DNA of 31,001 bases, from positions 1-31,001 of the forward strand of contig DASRIS010000052.1 of assembly GCA_035649895.1 (NCBI GenBank). Reading direction: 5' to 3'. Every line of letters starts with the position of its first letter. Positions within the stretch are counted from its first letter, which is position 1. Of the stretch, positions 9,634 through 17,467 are shown piece after piece. The stretch comes from DASSUC01 sp035649895. GTDB taxonomy: Bacteria; Actinomycetota; Actinomycetes; Mycobacteriales; Micromonosporaceae. The translations under genes were made by a program, and so were the position numbers. Under the pieces are notes generated by a model that made no database searches, was not told where the DNA came from, and saw only the letters and a program-made list of their open reading frames with translations.

Positions 9634-9948
9634 GTGAAGGTTAAGAAGGGCGACACGGTGCTCGTCATCGCCGGCAAGGACAAGGGCGCGAAGGGCAAGG
9701 TCATCGCGGCCTACCCGAAGCTGGACAAGATCCTGGTCGAGGGCGTGAACCGGGTCAAGAAGCACACCCGCATCAGCACCACCCAGCGGGGCGCGAAGAC
9801 CGGCGGCATCGTCACCCAGGAGGCGCCGATCCACGTCTCGAACGTGCAGGTCGTCGACTCCGACGGCCGGCCGACCCGGGTCGGCTACCGCATCGACGAT
9901 GACGGCCAGAAGGTCCGCGTCTCGCGCCGCAGCGGTAAGGATCTGTGA
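9634..9948 (+). CDS. rplX: 50S ribosomal protein L24
   Basis: L24 (uL24) is an assembly-initiator protein near the tunnel exit. The 104-aa product has the KOW motif KKGDTVLVIAGKDKGAKGKV (residues 4-23) and the conserved VEGVNRVKKHTR. The GTG start at 9634 follows GGAGG at 9618-9622. The next gene, rplE, starts within or right at its stop. Confidence 0.98.
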   Translation: MKVKKGDTVLVIAGKDKGAKGKVIAAYPKLDKILVEGVNRVKKHTRISTTQRGAKTGGIVTQEAPIHVSNVQVVDSDGRPTRVGYRIDDDGQKVRVSRRSGKDL

Positions 9949-10517
9949 TGACGACGGCGACCGAGACGAAGACCACCCCCAGGCTCAAGGCGCGCTACCT
10001 TGAGGAGATCACGCCGCGGCTGCGCGAGCAGTTCAGCTACGGCAACCCGATGCAGCTCCCGCGCCTGGTGAAGATCGTGGTCAACATGGGCGTGGGCGAG
10101 GCCGCCCGGGACGCGAAGCTGATCGACGGCGCAGTCCGCGACCTCACCGCGATCACCGGGCAGAAGCCGCAGGTACGCCGGGCCAACCGGTCCATCGCGC
10201 AGTTCAAGCTGCGCGAGGGGATGCCGATCGGGGTCAAGGTGACCCTGCGCGGGGACCGCATGTGGGAGTTCCTGGACCGGCTGCTGTCGATCGCGCTGCC
10301 CCGGATCCGCGACTTCCGCGGTCTGGACGGGCGCAAGCTCGACGGGCACGGCAACTACACGTTCGGCCTGACTGAGCAGTCGGTGTTCCACGAGATCGAC
10401 CAGGACCGGATCGACCGGGTACGGGGCATGGACATCACGATCGTGACGACCGCCCAGACCGACGACGAGGGCCGGGCGCTGCTCAAGCTCCTCGGCTTCC
10501 CGTTCAAGGAGAACTGA
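9948..10517 (+). CDS. rplE: 50S ribosomal protein L5
   Basis: L5 (uL5) is a central-protuberance protein that binds 5S rRNA and contacts P-site tRNA. The product is 189 aa from ATG 9948 (MTTATETKTTPRLKARY). Conserved parts are KIVVNMGVGEAARDAK, REGMPIGVKVTLRG, LPRIRDFRGL and GNYTFGLTEQSVFHEID. A GTG one codon earlier (9945) is also in frame, but AAGG at 9937-9940 has better spacing to the ATG. The start overlaps the rplX stop (TGATG). Confidence 0.97.
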   Translation: MTTATETKTTPRLKARYLEEITPRLREQFSYGNPMQLPRLVKIVVNMGVGEAARDAKLIDGAVRDLTAITGQKPQVRRANRSIAQFKLREGMPIGVKVTLRGDRMWEFLDRLLSIALPRIRDFRGLDGRKLDGHGNYTFGLTEQSVFHEIDQDRIDRVRGMDITIVTTAQTDDEGRALLKLLGFPFKEN

Positions 10518-10519
10518 AG

Positions 10520-10705
10520 ATGGCGAAGAAGGCGCTGATCCTCAAGGCGGCCCGCAAGCCCAAGTTCGCGGTGCGCGCGTACACCCGGTGCCAGCGGTGC
10601 GGGCGCCCGAAGTCGGTCTACCGCAAGTTCGGGCTCTGCCGGGTGTGCATCCGCCAGATGGCGCACCGCGGCGAGCTGCCCGGCGTGGGCAAGGCCTCCT
10701 GGTAA
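10520..10705 (+). CDS. rpsZ: 30S ribosomal protein S14 type Z (zinc form)
   Basis: S14 (uS14) is a small-subunit head protein. The 61-aa product is the short zinc-binding type: C24-x2-C27 and C40-x2-C43, with the typical end ELPGVGKASW. AAGGAG (10506-10511) precedes the ATG at 10520. Zinc-type S14 is commonly the version encoded in the main cluster, while a longer zinc-free paralogue may exist elsewhere under Zur control; none is visible here. The symbol rpsN is also used. Confidence 0.97.
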   Translation: MAKKALILKAARKPKFAVRAYTRCQRCGRPKSVYRKFGLCRVCIRQMAHRGELPGVGKASW

Positions 10706-10735
10706 CTCTTGCTTCGCCGTAGGCCCGCGGCCCGT

Positions 10736-10755
10736 GCCGGCCTGGACAAGCCGGC
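10736..10755 (+). other. Small hairpin in the rpsZ-rpsH gap
   Basis: GCCGGC (10736-10741) and GCCGGC (10750-10755) can pair around an 8-base loop. It lies in the 92-bp gap before rpsH, with no T-run after it. In E. coli, S8 represses the spc operon at a site upstream of L5; I see no obvious copy of that helix here, so this may be only an mRNA stability or spacing element. Confidence 0.35.
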
Positions 10756-10797
10756 CGCAGGTGGCGGGAACCGTGGCGAGAAAGGTTGATACATAAC

Positions 10798-11205
10798 ATG
10801 ACCATGACCGACCCGATCGCAGACATGCTCACCCGGCTGCGCAACGCCAACCAGGCGTACCACGACCGCGTGACGATGCCGTACTCGAAGATCAAGGCGA
10901 ACATCGCCGAGGTCCTCAAGTCCGAGGGGTACATCGCGGCCTGGGCCGTCGAGGAGCCCGCGGAGGGGCACGTCGGCCGCAAGCTCGCGGTCGAGCTGAA
11001 GTACGGCCCGCACCGCGAGCGGAGCCTGGCCGGCATCAAGCGCGTCTCAAAGCCTGGGCTGCGCGTGTACGCAAAGTCGAACGAGCTGCCCCGGGTGCTC
11101 GGCGGTCTCGGCGTCGCGATCATCTCGACGTCGCAGGGGCTGCTCACCGACCGGCAGGCCCGCAAGCGGAGCGTGGGCGGAGAAGTCCTCGCCTACGTCT
11201 GGTGA
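10798..11205 (+). CDS. rpsH: 30S ribosomal protein S8
   Basis: S8 (uS8) binds helix 21 of 16S rRNA and is needed for platform assembly. The product is 135 aa from ATG 10798 (MTMTDPIADMLTRLRNANQAYHD). It ends with RVSKPGLRVYA, the SQGLLTDRQARKR signature and GGEVLAYVW. GAGAAAGG at 10778-10785 fits the ATG at 10798. An upstream in-frame TTG at 10786 lies on the ribosome-binding site itself, and ATG 10804 would be too far from it. Confidence 0.97.
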   Translation: MTMTDPIADMLTRLRNANQAYHDRVTMPYSKIKANIAEVLKSEGYIAAWAVEEPAEGHVGRKLAVELKYGPHRERSLAGIKRVSKPGLRVYAKSNELPRVLGGLGVAIISTSQGLLTDRQARKRSVGGEVLAYVW

Positions 11206-11222
11206 GAGGAGCCTGACGAGAC

Positions 11223-11765
11223 ATGTCGCGCATCGGACGCAAGCCGATCCCGGTACCCGCCGGCGTCGAGGTAACCATCGACGGGCGGACCGTCAAGGTG
11301 AAGGGCCCCAAGGGCGAGCTCAGCCACACGCTGGCCGAGCCGATCCGGGCCGAGCGGGCCGAGGACGGCTCGCTGCACGTGGTCCGGCCCAACGACGAGC
11401 GCCGCGCCAAGGAGCTGCACGGGCTGTCCCGTACCCTGGTCGCCAACATGGTCGTCGGGGTGACCGAGGGGTACCGCAAGACCCTGGAGATCTCCGGCAC
11501 CGGCTACCGGGTCGTCGCCAAGGGCACGGACCTGGAGTTCGCGCTCGGGTTCTCGCACCCGGTCGTGGTGAACGCCCCCGACGGCATCACGTTCACCGTG
11601 GAGCGGCCGACCATCTTCCACATCGCCGGTATCAACAAGCAGCAGGTGGGCGAGGTCGCCGCCAACATCCGCAAGCTCCGCCCGCCCGAGCCGTACAAGG
11701 GCAAGGGCGTCAAGTACCAGGGCGAGGTGATCCGGCGCAAGGCCGGGAAGGCCGGTAAGAAGTGA
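11223..11765 (+). CDS. rplF: 50S ribosomal protein L6
   Basis: L6 (uL6) lies near the GTPase centre at the base of the L7/L12 stalk. The product is 180 aa with two homologous alpha/beta domains. It begins MSRIGRKPIPVPAGVEV, with GPKGELSHTL in the first domain and the signature RPPEPYKGKGVKYQGE near the C-terminus. GAGAGGAG (11204-11211) gives the ATG at 11223; the gap to rpsH is only 17 bases. Confidence 0.98.
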   Translation: MSRIGRKPIPVPAGVEVTIDGRTVKVKGPKGELSHTLAEPIRAERAEDGSLHVVRPNDERRAKELHGLSRTLVANMVVGVTEGYRKTLEISGTGYRVVAKGTDLEFALGFSHPVVVNAPDGITFTVERPTIFHIAGINKQQVGEVAANIRKLRPPEPYKGKGVKYQGEVIRRKAGKAGKK

Positions 11766-11832
11766 CCGCGCGCACCGGCCCCAGCCGCCCGAGGTGGGCG
11801 GAGAGCACAGCCGCCAGCAAGGAGGTAGCACA

Positions 11833-12228
11833 GTGACGGCCACGCTGCTCAAGCGCCGTAAGGCCGGCGGTGTCGCTGCGGCGCGCCGGATCGGGCGCGC
11901 GCGCCGGCACTTCCGGGTCCGCCGGACCGTGCGCGGCACGCCCGAGCGCCCGCGCCTGGTCGTCACCCGCTCGCTGCGCCACATCGTGGCGCAGCTGGTG
12001 GACGACGCCACCGGCCGGACGTTGGTCTCCGCATCCTCGATGGACGCCGCCATCCGGGGCTCGGACGGGGACAAGAAGACCACCGCCGGCAAGGTCGGCA
12101 CGCTCGTCGCCGAGCGGGCCCGGGCGGCCGGCGTGACCGCGGCCGTCTTCGACCGCGGCGGCAACCAGTACGCCGGCCGGATCGCCGCGCTGGCCGACGC
12201 CGCCCGCTCAGCCGGGCTCGACTTCTAG
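11833..12228 (+). CDS. rplR: 50S ribosomal protein L18
   Basis: L18 (uL18) binds 5S rRNA in the central protuberance. The product is 131 aa from GTG 11833 (MTATLLKRRKAGGVAA). Conserved parts are RRHFRVRRTVRGTPERPRL, SLRHIVAQLVDD and the C-terminal FDRGGNQYAGRIAALADAAR with AGLDF. The near-perfect AAGGAGG at 11819-11825 decides this start over an in-frame ATG at 11794, which would add 13 unconserved residues containing the ribosome-binding site. Confidence 0.97.
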   Translation: MTATLLKRRKAGGVAAARRIGRARRHFRVRRTVRGTPERPRLVVTRSLRHIVAQLVDDATGRTLVSASSMDAAIRGSDGDKKTTAGKVGTLVAERARAAGVTAAVFDRGGNQYAGRIAALADAARSAGLDF

Positions 12229-12245
12229 GGAGGGGTGTAAGACAG

Positions 12246-12860
12246 ATGCCAGGTCCACAGCGCCGCGGCGGCGGCTCCGGTGGCAGTGAGGGTGGTCGCC
12301 GGGACAACCGCCGTGAAGGCGGCCGTGGCGGCGGGCCCGTCGAGAAGACCCCGCACCTGGAGCGGGTAGTCACGATCAACCGGGTGGCGAAGGTCGTCAA
12401 GGGGGGTCGCCGGTTCAGCTTCACCGCGCTGGTCGTGGTGGGCGACGGCGACGGCACCGTCGGCATCGGCTACGGCAAGGCCAAGGAGGTGCCCGCGGCG
12501 ATCGCCAAGGGCGTCGAGGAGGCGAAGAAGCACTTCTTCAAGGTGCCCCGGATCGCCGCGTCGATCCCGCACCCGGTGCAGGGCGAGGACGCGGCGGGTG
12601 TGGTGCTGCTCAAGCCGGCCAGCGCCGGCACCGGCGTGATCGCCGGCGGGCCGGTGCGCGCCGTGCTGGAGTGCGCGGGCATCCACGACGTGCTCTCCAA
12701 GAGCCTCGGCTCGTCCAACCCGATCAACATCGTGCACGCCACCGTGGCGGCGCTGAAGAGGCTGGAGTCGCCTGAGGCGGTCGCGGCCCGTCGTGGGCTG
12801 CCGGTCGAGGACGTGGCTCCGGCGGCGATGCTGGCGGCCCGCGCTGGCGTGGGAGCGTGA
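12246..12860 (+). CDS. rpsE: 30S ribosomal protein S5
   Basis: S5 (uS5) is part of the mRNA entry channel and affects decoding fidelity. The product is 204 aa. A Gly/Arg-rich N-terminal extension of about 32 residues precedes the double-stranded-RNA-binding-like domain (RVVTINRVAKVVKGGRRFSF), then GDGDGTVGIGYGKAKEVP and the S5 C-terminal domain with SLGSSNPINIVHAT. GGGAGGGG at 12229-12236 gives the ATG at 12246. rpmD starts 3 bases after its stop. Confidence 0.98.
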   Translation: MPGPQRRGGGSGGSEGGRRDNRREGGRGGGPVEKTPHLERVVTINRVAKVVKGGRRFSFTALVVVGDGDGTVGIGYGKAKEVPAAIAKGVEEAKKHFFKVPRIAASIPHPVQGEDAAGVVLLKPASAGTGVIAGGPVRAVLECAGIHDVLSKSLGSSNPINIVHATVAALKRLESPEAVAARRGLPVEDVAPAAMLAARAGVGA

Positions 12861-12863
12861 GCC

Positions 12864-13046
12864 GTGGCCCGTCTGAAGGTGACCCAGGTCAGGTCCGGGA
12901 TCGGCCGCAAGCAGAACCAGCGGGAGACGCTGCGCACGCTCGGCCTGAAGAGGATCAATGACGTGGTGGTCAAGGAGGACCGTCCGGAGATCCGGGGGAT
13001 GATCGCCACCGTGACCCACCTCGTCAAGGTCGAGGAGGTCGAGTAA
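12864..13046 (+). CDS. rpmD: 50S ribosomal protein L30
   Basis: L30 (uL30) is a small large-subunit protein lost in some lineages. The 60-aa product reads MARLKVTQVRSGIGRKQNQR, then TLRTLGLKRINDVVVKED and a C-terminal strand, the standard L30 layout. The GTG start at 12864 has GGGAG at 12851-12855. Its TAA stop shares a base with the rplO ATG. Confidence 0.97.
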   Translation: MARLKVTQVRSGIGRKQNQRETLRTLGLKRINDVVVKEDRPEIRGMIATVTHLVKVEEVE

Positions 13047-13507
13047 TGACGATCAAGGTGCACCACCTGCGCCCCGCCCCGGGTTCGCGAACCGAGAAGA
13101 CCCGGGTCGGCCGCGGTGACGGCTCGAAGGGCAAGACCGCGGGCCGGGGTACCAAGGGGTCGAAGGCCCGCAAGCAGGTCCCCGCGTCCTTCGAGGGTGG
13201 GCAGATGCCGATCCACATGCGCCTGCCGAAGATGAAGGGGTTCCGCAACCGGTTCAAGGTCGAGTACCAGGTGGTGAACCTGGACCGGCTGGCGGAGCTG
13301 TTCCCGGACGGTGGCGAGGTCGGCCCCGTCGAGCTGGTCCAGGCCGGAGCCGTGCGCAAGGGCCAGCTGGTCAAGGTGCTCGGCGACGGCGACCTCGGCG
13401 GGGTACGGCTGGCCGTGACGGCGCACGGGTTCAGCGCCTCGGCCAAGGAGAAGATCACCGCGGCCGGCGGTACGGCGACCGTGCTCGGCGCCGCGCCGGC
13501 CGAGTGA
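13046..13507 (+). CDS. rplO: 50S ribosomal protein L15
   Basis: L15 (uL15) is a late-assembly protein with an extended basic N-terminus. The 153-aa product begins MTIKVHHLRPAPGSRTEKTR, has the Gly/Lys-rich GRGTKGSKARKQVPASFEGGQMP and the LPKMKGFRNRFKVEYQVVNL segment, then a globular C-terminal domain. GAGGAGG at 13032-13038 precedes the overlapping ATG (TAATG). It is the last gene before a clear terminator. Confidence 0.98.
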   Translation: MTIKVHHLRPAPGSRTEKTRVGRGDGSKGKTAGRGTKGSKARKQVPASFEGGQMPIHMRLPKMKGFRNRFKVEYQVVNLDRLAELFPDGGEVGPVELVQAGAVRKGQLVKVLGDGDLGGVRLAVTAHGFSASAKEKITAAGGTATVLGAAPAE

Positions 13508-13528
13508 CGAGCCCGGTTCCTGGACAAG

Positions 13529-13555
13529 CCCCGGGCCTCCCAGACGAGCCCGGGG
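13529..13555 (+). other. Perfect 8-bp hairpin after rplO
   Basis: CCCCGGGC (13529-13536) pairs perfectly with GCCCGGGG (13548-13555) around an 11-base loop. It is 20 bases after the rplO stop and 42 bases before a longer terminator hairpin. There is no T-run. It could help termination or protect the 3' end of the upstream transcript. Confidence 0.5.
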
Positions 13556-13597
13556 TTCCGACGAGTGTCTGGTCTCCGGCGGCAGGATGACCGGCAC

Positions 13598-13641
13598 GGC
13601 GCCCGCCAGGCTGCGCGAGCAGCCCGGCGGGCGCCGTCTTT
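13598..13641 (+). terminator. Strong hairpin terminator after rplO
   Basis: GGCGCCCGCC (13598-13607) pairs with GGCGGGCGCC (13626-13635), and GGCTG/CAGCC in the loop extends the stem. GTCTTT follows (13636-13641). Stem length and GC content fit an intrinsic terminator of the actinobacterial kind with a short T-run. It should separate the ribosomal protein transcript from secY. Confidence 0.75.
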
Positions 13642-13664
13642 GCCCTGCCCAGCAGCGGGCGCAC

Positions 13665-13693
13665 TAACCGAACGCCTATCCGGCTGTTAGAGT
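13665..13693 (+). promoter_or_regulatory. Candidate promoter for secY-adk-map
   Basis: TAGAGT (13688-13693) fits the actinobacterial -10 form TANNNT. A poor -35, TAACCG (13665-13670), lies 17 bases upstream. The region is locally A/T-richer and sits between a terminator and secY, so a promoter is expected here. Confidence 0.45.
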
Positions 13694-13778
13694 CCCTTTC
13701 CAGCATGGGGTTTCGACCCTGTAGATCACCCACGCCGCCATCGCCGACCGGCGGCCCGCCTCGCGCAGGAGGAAGAAG

Positions 13779-15101
13779 TTGCTTTCCGCCTTTCTCAGTG
13801 CGTTCCGCACGCCTGACCTGCGCAAGAAGCTGCTGTTCACGGTCTTCATCATCGCGGTCTACCGGTTCGGCGCGACCATACCCAGCCCAGGCGTGTCGTA
13901 CGTGGCCGTGCAGGAGTGCATCAAGATCCTTGACAGCGGCGACCAGACCGGCGTCTTCACGCTGCTGAACCTGTTCTCCGGCGGGGCCCTGCTTCAGCTG
14001 TCTGTCTTCGCGCTCGGCATCATGCCGTACATCACCGCCTCGATCATCCTGCAGCTGCTGACCGTGGTGATCCCGCGCCTGGAGCAGCTGCGCAAGGAGG
14101 GCCAGTCGGGCCAGGCGAAGATCACCCAGTACACCCGCTACCTGACGCTCGCCCTGGCCGTCCTCCAGTCGTCCGCGTTCGTCGCGCTGGCCCGCTCCGG
14201 CCAGCTCTTCGGCGGCGCCGGGGCGTGCCCGGACGTGATCCCGGAGACCCAGCTCGGCCTGCCGCTCACGGTGAGCCTGCTGGTCATCACGATGACCGCG
14301 GGCACCGGCGTGATCATGTGGCTGGGTGAGCTGATCACCGACCGGGGCGTCGGCAATGGCATGTCCGTGCTGATCTTCGTCTCGATCGCGGCCCGGCTGC
14401 CCTCCGAGGGCTGGCAGATCGCCCAGCGCAGCGCCTGGACGTTCGTCGGCGTGCTGGCGTTCGGCATCCTGGTGATCACCGCCGTGGTCTTCATCGAGCA
14501 GGCGCAGCGGCGGGTCCCGGTGCAGTACGCCAAGCGCATGATCGGGCGCCGGATGTACGGCGGCACCTCGACCTACATCCCGCTCAAGGTCAACCAGGCC
14601 GGCGTCATCCCGGTCATCTTCGCCTCGTCGCTGATGTACATCCCGCAGCTGGCGCTGCAGTTCATGGACGCGGAGAACCCGAACGCGTTCTACCGCTGGA
14701 TGAACAACAACATCGTGGACCCGGCGAAGCCGGCGCACATCGCCCTGTACTTCCTGATGATCATCTTCTTCACGTACTTCTACGTGTCGATCACCTTCAA
14801 CCCGACCGACGTGGCCGACAACATGAAGAAGTACGGCGGCTTCGTGCCCGGCATCCGCCCGGGCAAGCCGACCGCCGAGTACCTCGACTTCATCCTCAGC
14901 CGGATCACCCTGCCCGGCGCGCTCTACCTCGGCATCATCTCGGTCCTGCCGAACTTCTTCATCGGTCTCACCGGCGCCAACCTGCAGAACTTCCCCTTCG
15001 GCGGCACCGCAGTGCTGATCATCGTCGGGGTCGGCCTGGAGACGGTCAAGCAGATCGAGAGCCAGCTCATGCAGCGCAACTACGAAGGGTTCTTGCGCTA
15101 G
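13779..15101 (+). CDS. secY: Preprotein translocase subunit SecY
   Basis: SecY is the channel of the Sec translocon in the plasma membrane; with SecE and SecG it exports unfolded proteins and inserts membrane proteins. The product is 440 aa with ten hydrophobic helices. Typical parts are YRFGATIPSPGVS in the plug-side N-terminal region, FSGGALLQLSVFALGIMPYITASIIL (helix 2), and the cytoplasmic loops QAQRRVPVQYAKR and NPTDVADNMKKYGGFVPGIRPG. The start is a TTG at 13779, set by AGGAGG at 13768-13773. Its TAG stop shares one base with the adk GTG. Confidence 0.97.
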   Translation: MLSAFLSAFRTPDLRKKLLFTVFIIAVYRFGATIPSPGVSYVAVQECIKILDSGDQTGVFTLLNLFSGGALLQLSVFALGIMPYITASIILQLLTVVIPRLEQLRKEGQSGQAKITQYTRYLTLALAVLQSSAFVALARSGQLFGGAGACPDVIPETQLGLPLTVSLLVITMTAGTGVIMWLGELITDRGVGNGMSVLIFVSIAARLPSEGWQIAQRSAWTFVGVLAFGILVITAVVFIEQAQRRVPVQYAKRMIGRRMYGGTSTYIPLKVNQAGVIPVIFASSLMYIPQLALQFMDAENPNAFYRWMNNNIVDPAKPAHIALYFLMIIFFTYFYVSITFNPTDVADNMKKYGGFVPGIRPGKPTAEYLDFILSRITLPGALYLGIISVLPNFFIGLTGANLQNFPFGGTAVLIIVGVGLETVKQIESQLMQRNYEGFLR

Positions 15102-15754
15102 TGCGTTTGGTGCTCGTGGGTCCCCCCGGAGCGGGCAAGGGGACCCAGGCCGAGTTCATCGCCGCACACCTCGCCGTGCCCAAGATCTCGACCGGAGACA
15201 TCTTCCGGGCGAACGTGGCGCAGGGCACGCCGCTCGGCGTGCAGGCGAAGCGGTACATGGACGCGGGCCAGCTGGTGCCGGACAAGGTCACCATCGACAT
15301 GGTCCGGGACCGCCTGGCCGAGCCGGACGCCGGCGACGGGTTCCTGCTCGACGGGTTCCCGCGCACAGTGCCGCAGGCCGCCGCGCTGGACAAGCTGCTC
15401 GCCGACCTGGGCACCGCCCTGGACCTGGTGCTCGAGCTCGTCGTCGACGACGACGAGGTGATCCGCCGGCTGTCCGGCCGGCGTACCTGCCGGGGCTGCG
15501 GCAAGGTCTGGCATGTGGAGTTCGACGCGCCGACCCGGGAGGGCGGGTGCGACCGGTGCGGCGGGGCGCTCTTCCAGCGCGACGACGACAAGCCGGAGAC
15601 GATCGCGGAGCGGCTGCTGGTCTACGCCCGCGACACGGCTCCGCTGGTGGACTACTTCGGCGCCCAGGGCAAGCTGGTCGGCATCGACGCGACCGGCCCG
15701 GTAGAGGACGTGACGGTCCGCGCCATCGACGCGCTGCGCTCGTACGGGGGCTAG
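15101..15754 (+). CDS. adk: Adenylate kinase, long zinc-binding form
   Basis: Adenylate kinase interconverts ATP plus AMP with two ADP in the cytoplasm. The product is 217 aa. It has the P-loop GPPGAGKGT (residues 7-15), the NMP-binding segment KISTGDIFRA, DGFPRT, and a full LID domain. The LID carries C130-x2-C133 and C150-x2-C153, predicted to bind zinc. The GTG start at 15101 overlaps the secY stop; map starts directly after the adk stop. The secY-adk-map order is the common one. Confidence 0.97.
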   Translation: MRLVLVGPPGAGKGTQAEFIAAHLAVPKISTGDIFRANVAQGTPLGVQAKRYMDAGQLVPDKVTIDMVRDRLAEPDAGDGFLLDGFPRTVPQAAALDKLLADLGTALDLVLELVVDDDEVIRRLSGRRTCRGCGKVWHVEFDAPTREGGCDRCGGALFQRDDDKPETIAERLLVYARDTAPLVDYFGAQGKLVGIDATGPVEDVTVRAIDALRSYGG

Positions 15755-16591
15755 GTGCGCGCCTCCGTCCTTGCGATCCAGCACAAGACGCCGGAGCAGA
15801 TCCGCAAGATGCGCGCTGCGGGGCTGCTCGTGGCTGCCACGCTCGACCGGCTGCGGGCCGCGGTCGCGCCCGGTGTGTCAACGGCCGAGCTGGACGCGCT
15901 CGCCGAGCAGACCATCCGGTCGGCCGGCGGGGTGCCGTCGTTCCTCGGCTACCACGGGTACCCGGCCTCGATCTGCTCCTCGGTCAACGAGCAGGTGGTG
16001 CACGCGATCCCATCGCCCCGGCAGGTGCTGCGCGACGGGGACCTGGTCTCGGTCGACTGCGGTGCCGTGCTGGACGGCTGGCACGGGGACTCGGCGGTCA
16101 CCGTACCCGTTGGTGAGGTGCGGGCGGACCTGCTACGGATGGCGGCGGTGGTGGAGGACGCCATGTGGGCCGGCATCGCGGCCGGCGCCCGAGCCGCGGC
16201 CAGCGGGCGGGGCCGGCTCACCGACATCTCCCACGCCATCGCCCAGGCGGTACGCGGTGCCGGCCGGTACGGCATCGTGCAGGGCTACGGCGGGCACGGC
16301 ATCGGCACGGAGATGCACCAGGACCCCGACGTGCCCAACCTGGGCCGGCCGGGAAAGGGGCCGCGGCTGGCACCCGGCCTGGTGCTGGCGATCGAACCGA
16401 TGATCACAATGGGCGGCCGGCACACGGTCGAGCTGGCGGACGGCTGGACGGTGGTCACCCGGGACGGCTCGGTCGCCGCGCACGTGGAGCACACCGTGGC
16501 GTTCTGGGCCGACGGTGCCTGGGTGCTGACCGCCCCGGACGGCGGCCGGCAGCGCCTCGGCGACCTGGTCAGCCCCACCCTGGCGGACTGA
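15755..16591 (+). CDS. map: Type I methionine aminopeptidase
   Basis: The enzyme removes the initiator methionine from nascent proteins using two metal ions. The product is 278 aa. The five metal ligands of the family are all present: D101 (VSVDCGA), D112 (HGDSAVT), H181 (GGHGIG), E214 (AIEPM) and E245 (VEHT). The substrate His lies in GYHGYPASICSSVNE. The GTG at 15755 directly follows the adk stop, so translation is probably coupled. No long N-terminal zinc-finger extension is present. Confidence 0.95.
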   Translation: MRASVLAIQHKTPEQIRKMRAAGLLVAATLDRLRAAVAPGVSTAELDALAEQTIRSAGGVPSFLGYHGYPASICSSVNEQVVHAIPSPRQVLRDGDLVSVDCGAVLDGWHGDSAVTVPVGEVRADLLRMAAVVEDAMWAGIAAGARAAASGRGRLTDISHAIAQAVRGAGRYGIVQGYGGHGIGTEMHQDPDVPNLGRPGKGPRLAPGLVLAIEPMITMGGRHTVELADGWTVVTRDGSVAAHVEHTVAFWADGAWVLTAPDGGRQRLGDLVSPTLAD

Positions 16592-16609
16592 CCGCGGGCG
16601 CTGCCGCGG
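16592..16609 (+). terminator. Possible terminator hairpin after map
   Basis: CCGCGG at 16592-16597 can pair with CCGCGG at 16604-16609 around a 6-base loop, starting one base after the map stop. No T-run follows. It may end the secY-adk-map transcript. Confidence 0.35.
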
Positions 16610-16663
16610 CCGGCTGTGGCGCCTGGCTGGGCGAGGGTGCGCCGGCCTGGCATCCTCGAAGGC

Positions 16664-17248
16664 ATGGTCGAGCACCCGGAGCACCTGCGGGCGGCCGACT
16701 CCGACCGGGAGCGGGTCGCGGCCCGGCTCCGCGAGGCGGTCGACGAGGGGCGGCTGACCCTCCACGAGTACGACGACCGGCTGCGTGCGGCGTACGCGGC
16801 CAAGACCTACGGCGAGCTGGGCGCTCTGGTGGCGGACCTGCCCGCCCCGGCTCCGCCCGGGCGGTCCCAGGTGGTGCCGGCACCGTTCGGCCCACCCGCA
16901 CCGGCGCCTGCCCCCGGGCCTGGCTCCGGACACGGGATGGCGGCTTCCCGGATGCGGGGTGAGCTGCCCGGCTGGCTGCTTGCGATCTGGGGTTTCTGGT
17001 TCACCGCGGTACTGGTCAACGTGGTCATCTGGGGGCTGGTCAGCCTCTCCACCCGTGAGCTTGTCTACTTCTGGCCGATGTGGGTCGCCGGTCCCTGGGG
17101 CGCGGTCCTGCTCGCGACGACCTTCAGCGGGCTGGTCAGCGGGGCCCCGAGCCGGTGGGCGCACAAGCGGCAGTGGGCGGACCAGCGGCGGTCGAACGAG
17201 AAGCGGCGCCGGGCGGAGGAGCGGCAGCGCAGGCAGCACCCGTATTGA
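16664..17248 (+). CDS. DUF1707-type protein with two membrane helices
   Basis: The 194-aa product starts MVEHPEHLRAADSDRERV. The N-terminal ~60 residues match the DUF1707 pattern: RxxDxDRExVAxxLxxAxxEGRLxxxEYDxRLxxAxxAxTxxEL, ending LVADLP. A Pro-rich linker follows, then two hydrophobic helices around WLLAIWGFWFTAVLVNVVIW and WPMWVAGPWGAVLLATTFSG (roughly residues 108-165), and a charged Arg/Gln/Glu-rich tail. Such proteins are common in actinobacteria and of unknown function. An upstream in-frame ATG (16616) would add 16 unconserved residues. CATCCT at 16651-16656 is 7 bases before the chosen ATG and there is no good Shine-Dalgarno, so a leaderless start is possible. It lies between map and infA on the same strand. 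Confidence 0.88.
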   Translation: MVEHPEHLRAADSDRERVAARLREAVDEGRLTLHEYDDRLRAAYAAKTYGELGALVADLPAPAPPGRSQVVPAPFGPPAPAPAPGPGSGHGMAASRMRGELPGWLLAIWGFWFTAVLVNVVIWGLVSLSTRELVYFWPMWVAGPWGAVLLATTFSGLVSGAPSRWAHKRQWADQRRSNEKRRRAEERQRRQHPY

Positions 17249-17257
17249 CAACGGTAA

Positions 17258-17283
17258 TGACACGCCCGAGCGCGGGTGCGTCA
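17258..17283 (+). terminator. Imperfect hairpin after the DUF1707 gene
   Basis: TGACACGCCCG (17258-17268) and CGGGTGCGTCA (17273-17283) pair at 9 of 11 positions around AGCG. It starts 10 bases after the stop codon and lies just before the infA promoter, a sensible place for a terminator. Confidence 0.4.
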
Positions 17284-17291
17284 GTGCCGGT

Positions 17292-17321
17292 TTGGCGCGG
17301 CGGTTCGGCACCGCGTACACT
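17292..17321 (+). promoter_or_regulatory. Promoter for infA and the alpha operon
   Basis: TTGGCG (17292-17297), an 18-base spacer and TACACT (17316-17321) make the best sigma-A-type promoter in the ribosomal region. It would leave a leader of roughly 140 nt before infA. The next genes downstream are infA and rpmJ. Confidence 0.6.
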
Positions 17322-17467
17322 GGCGGAACGGCGCACCGCGTCCTCTCTGTCATGCCTGCCCCGCGCTTCGGGTCGGCGTACGGAGCCGCGGCTGGCTCGG
17401 GTCGACAGACCCGTGCGGACGGCAGTGCGCCAGTCCAGTCCAGACCCGACGTCAGTTAGCGGAGGAC

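Noticed and set aside
17245..17262. Possible Zur-like box or TTGACA -35 at the DUF1707 stop
   Set aside because: TTGACAACGGTAATGACA has only a loose resemblance to zinc-regulator sites and lacks clean dyad symmetry; TTGACA has no -10 at the right distance. The nearby L36 is the zinc form, which Zur would not be expected to repress.
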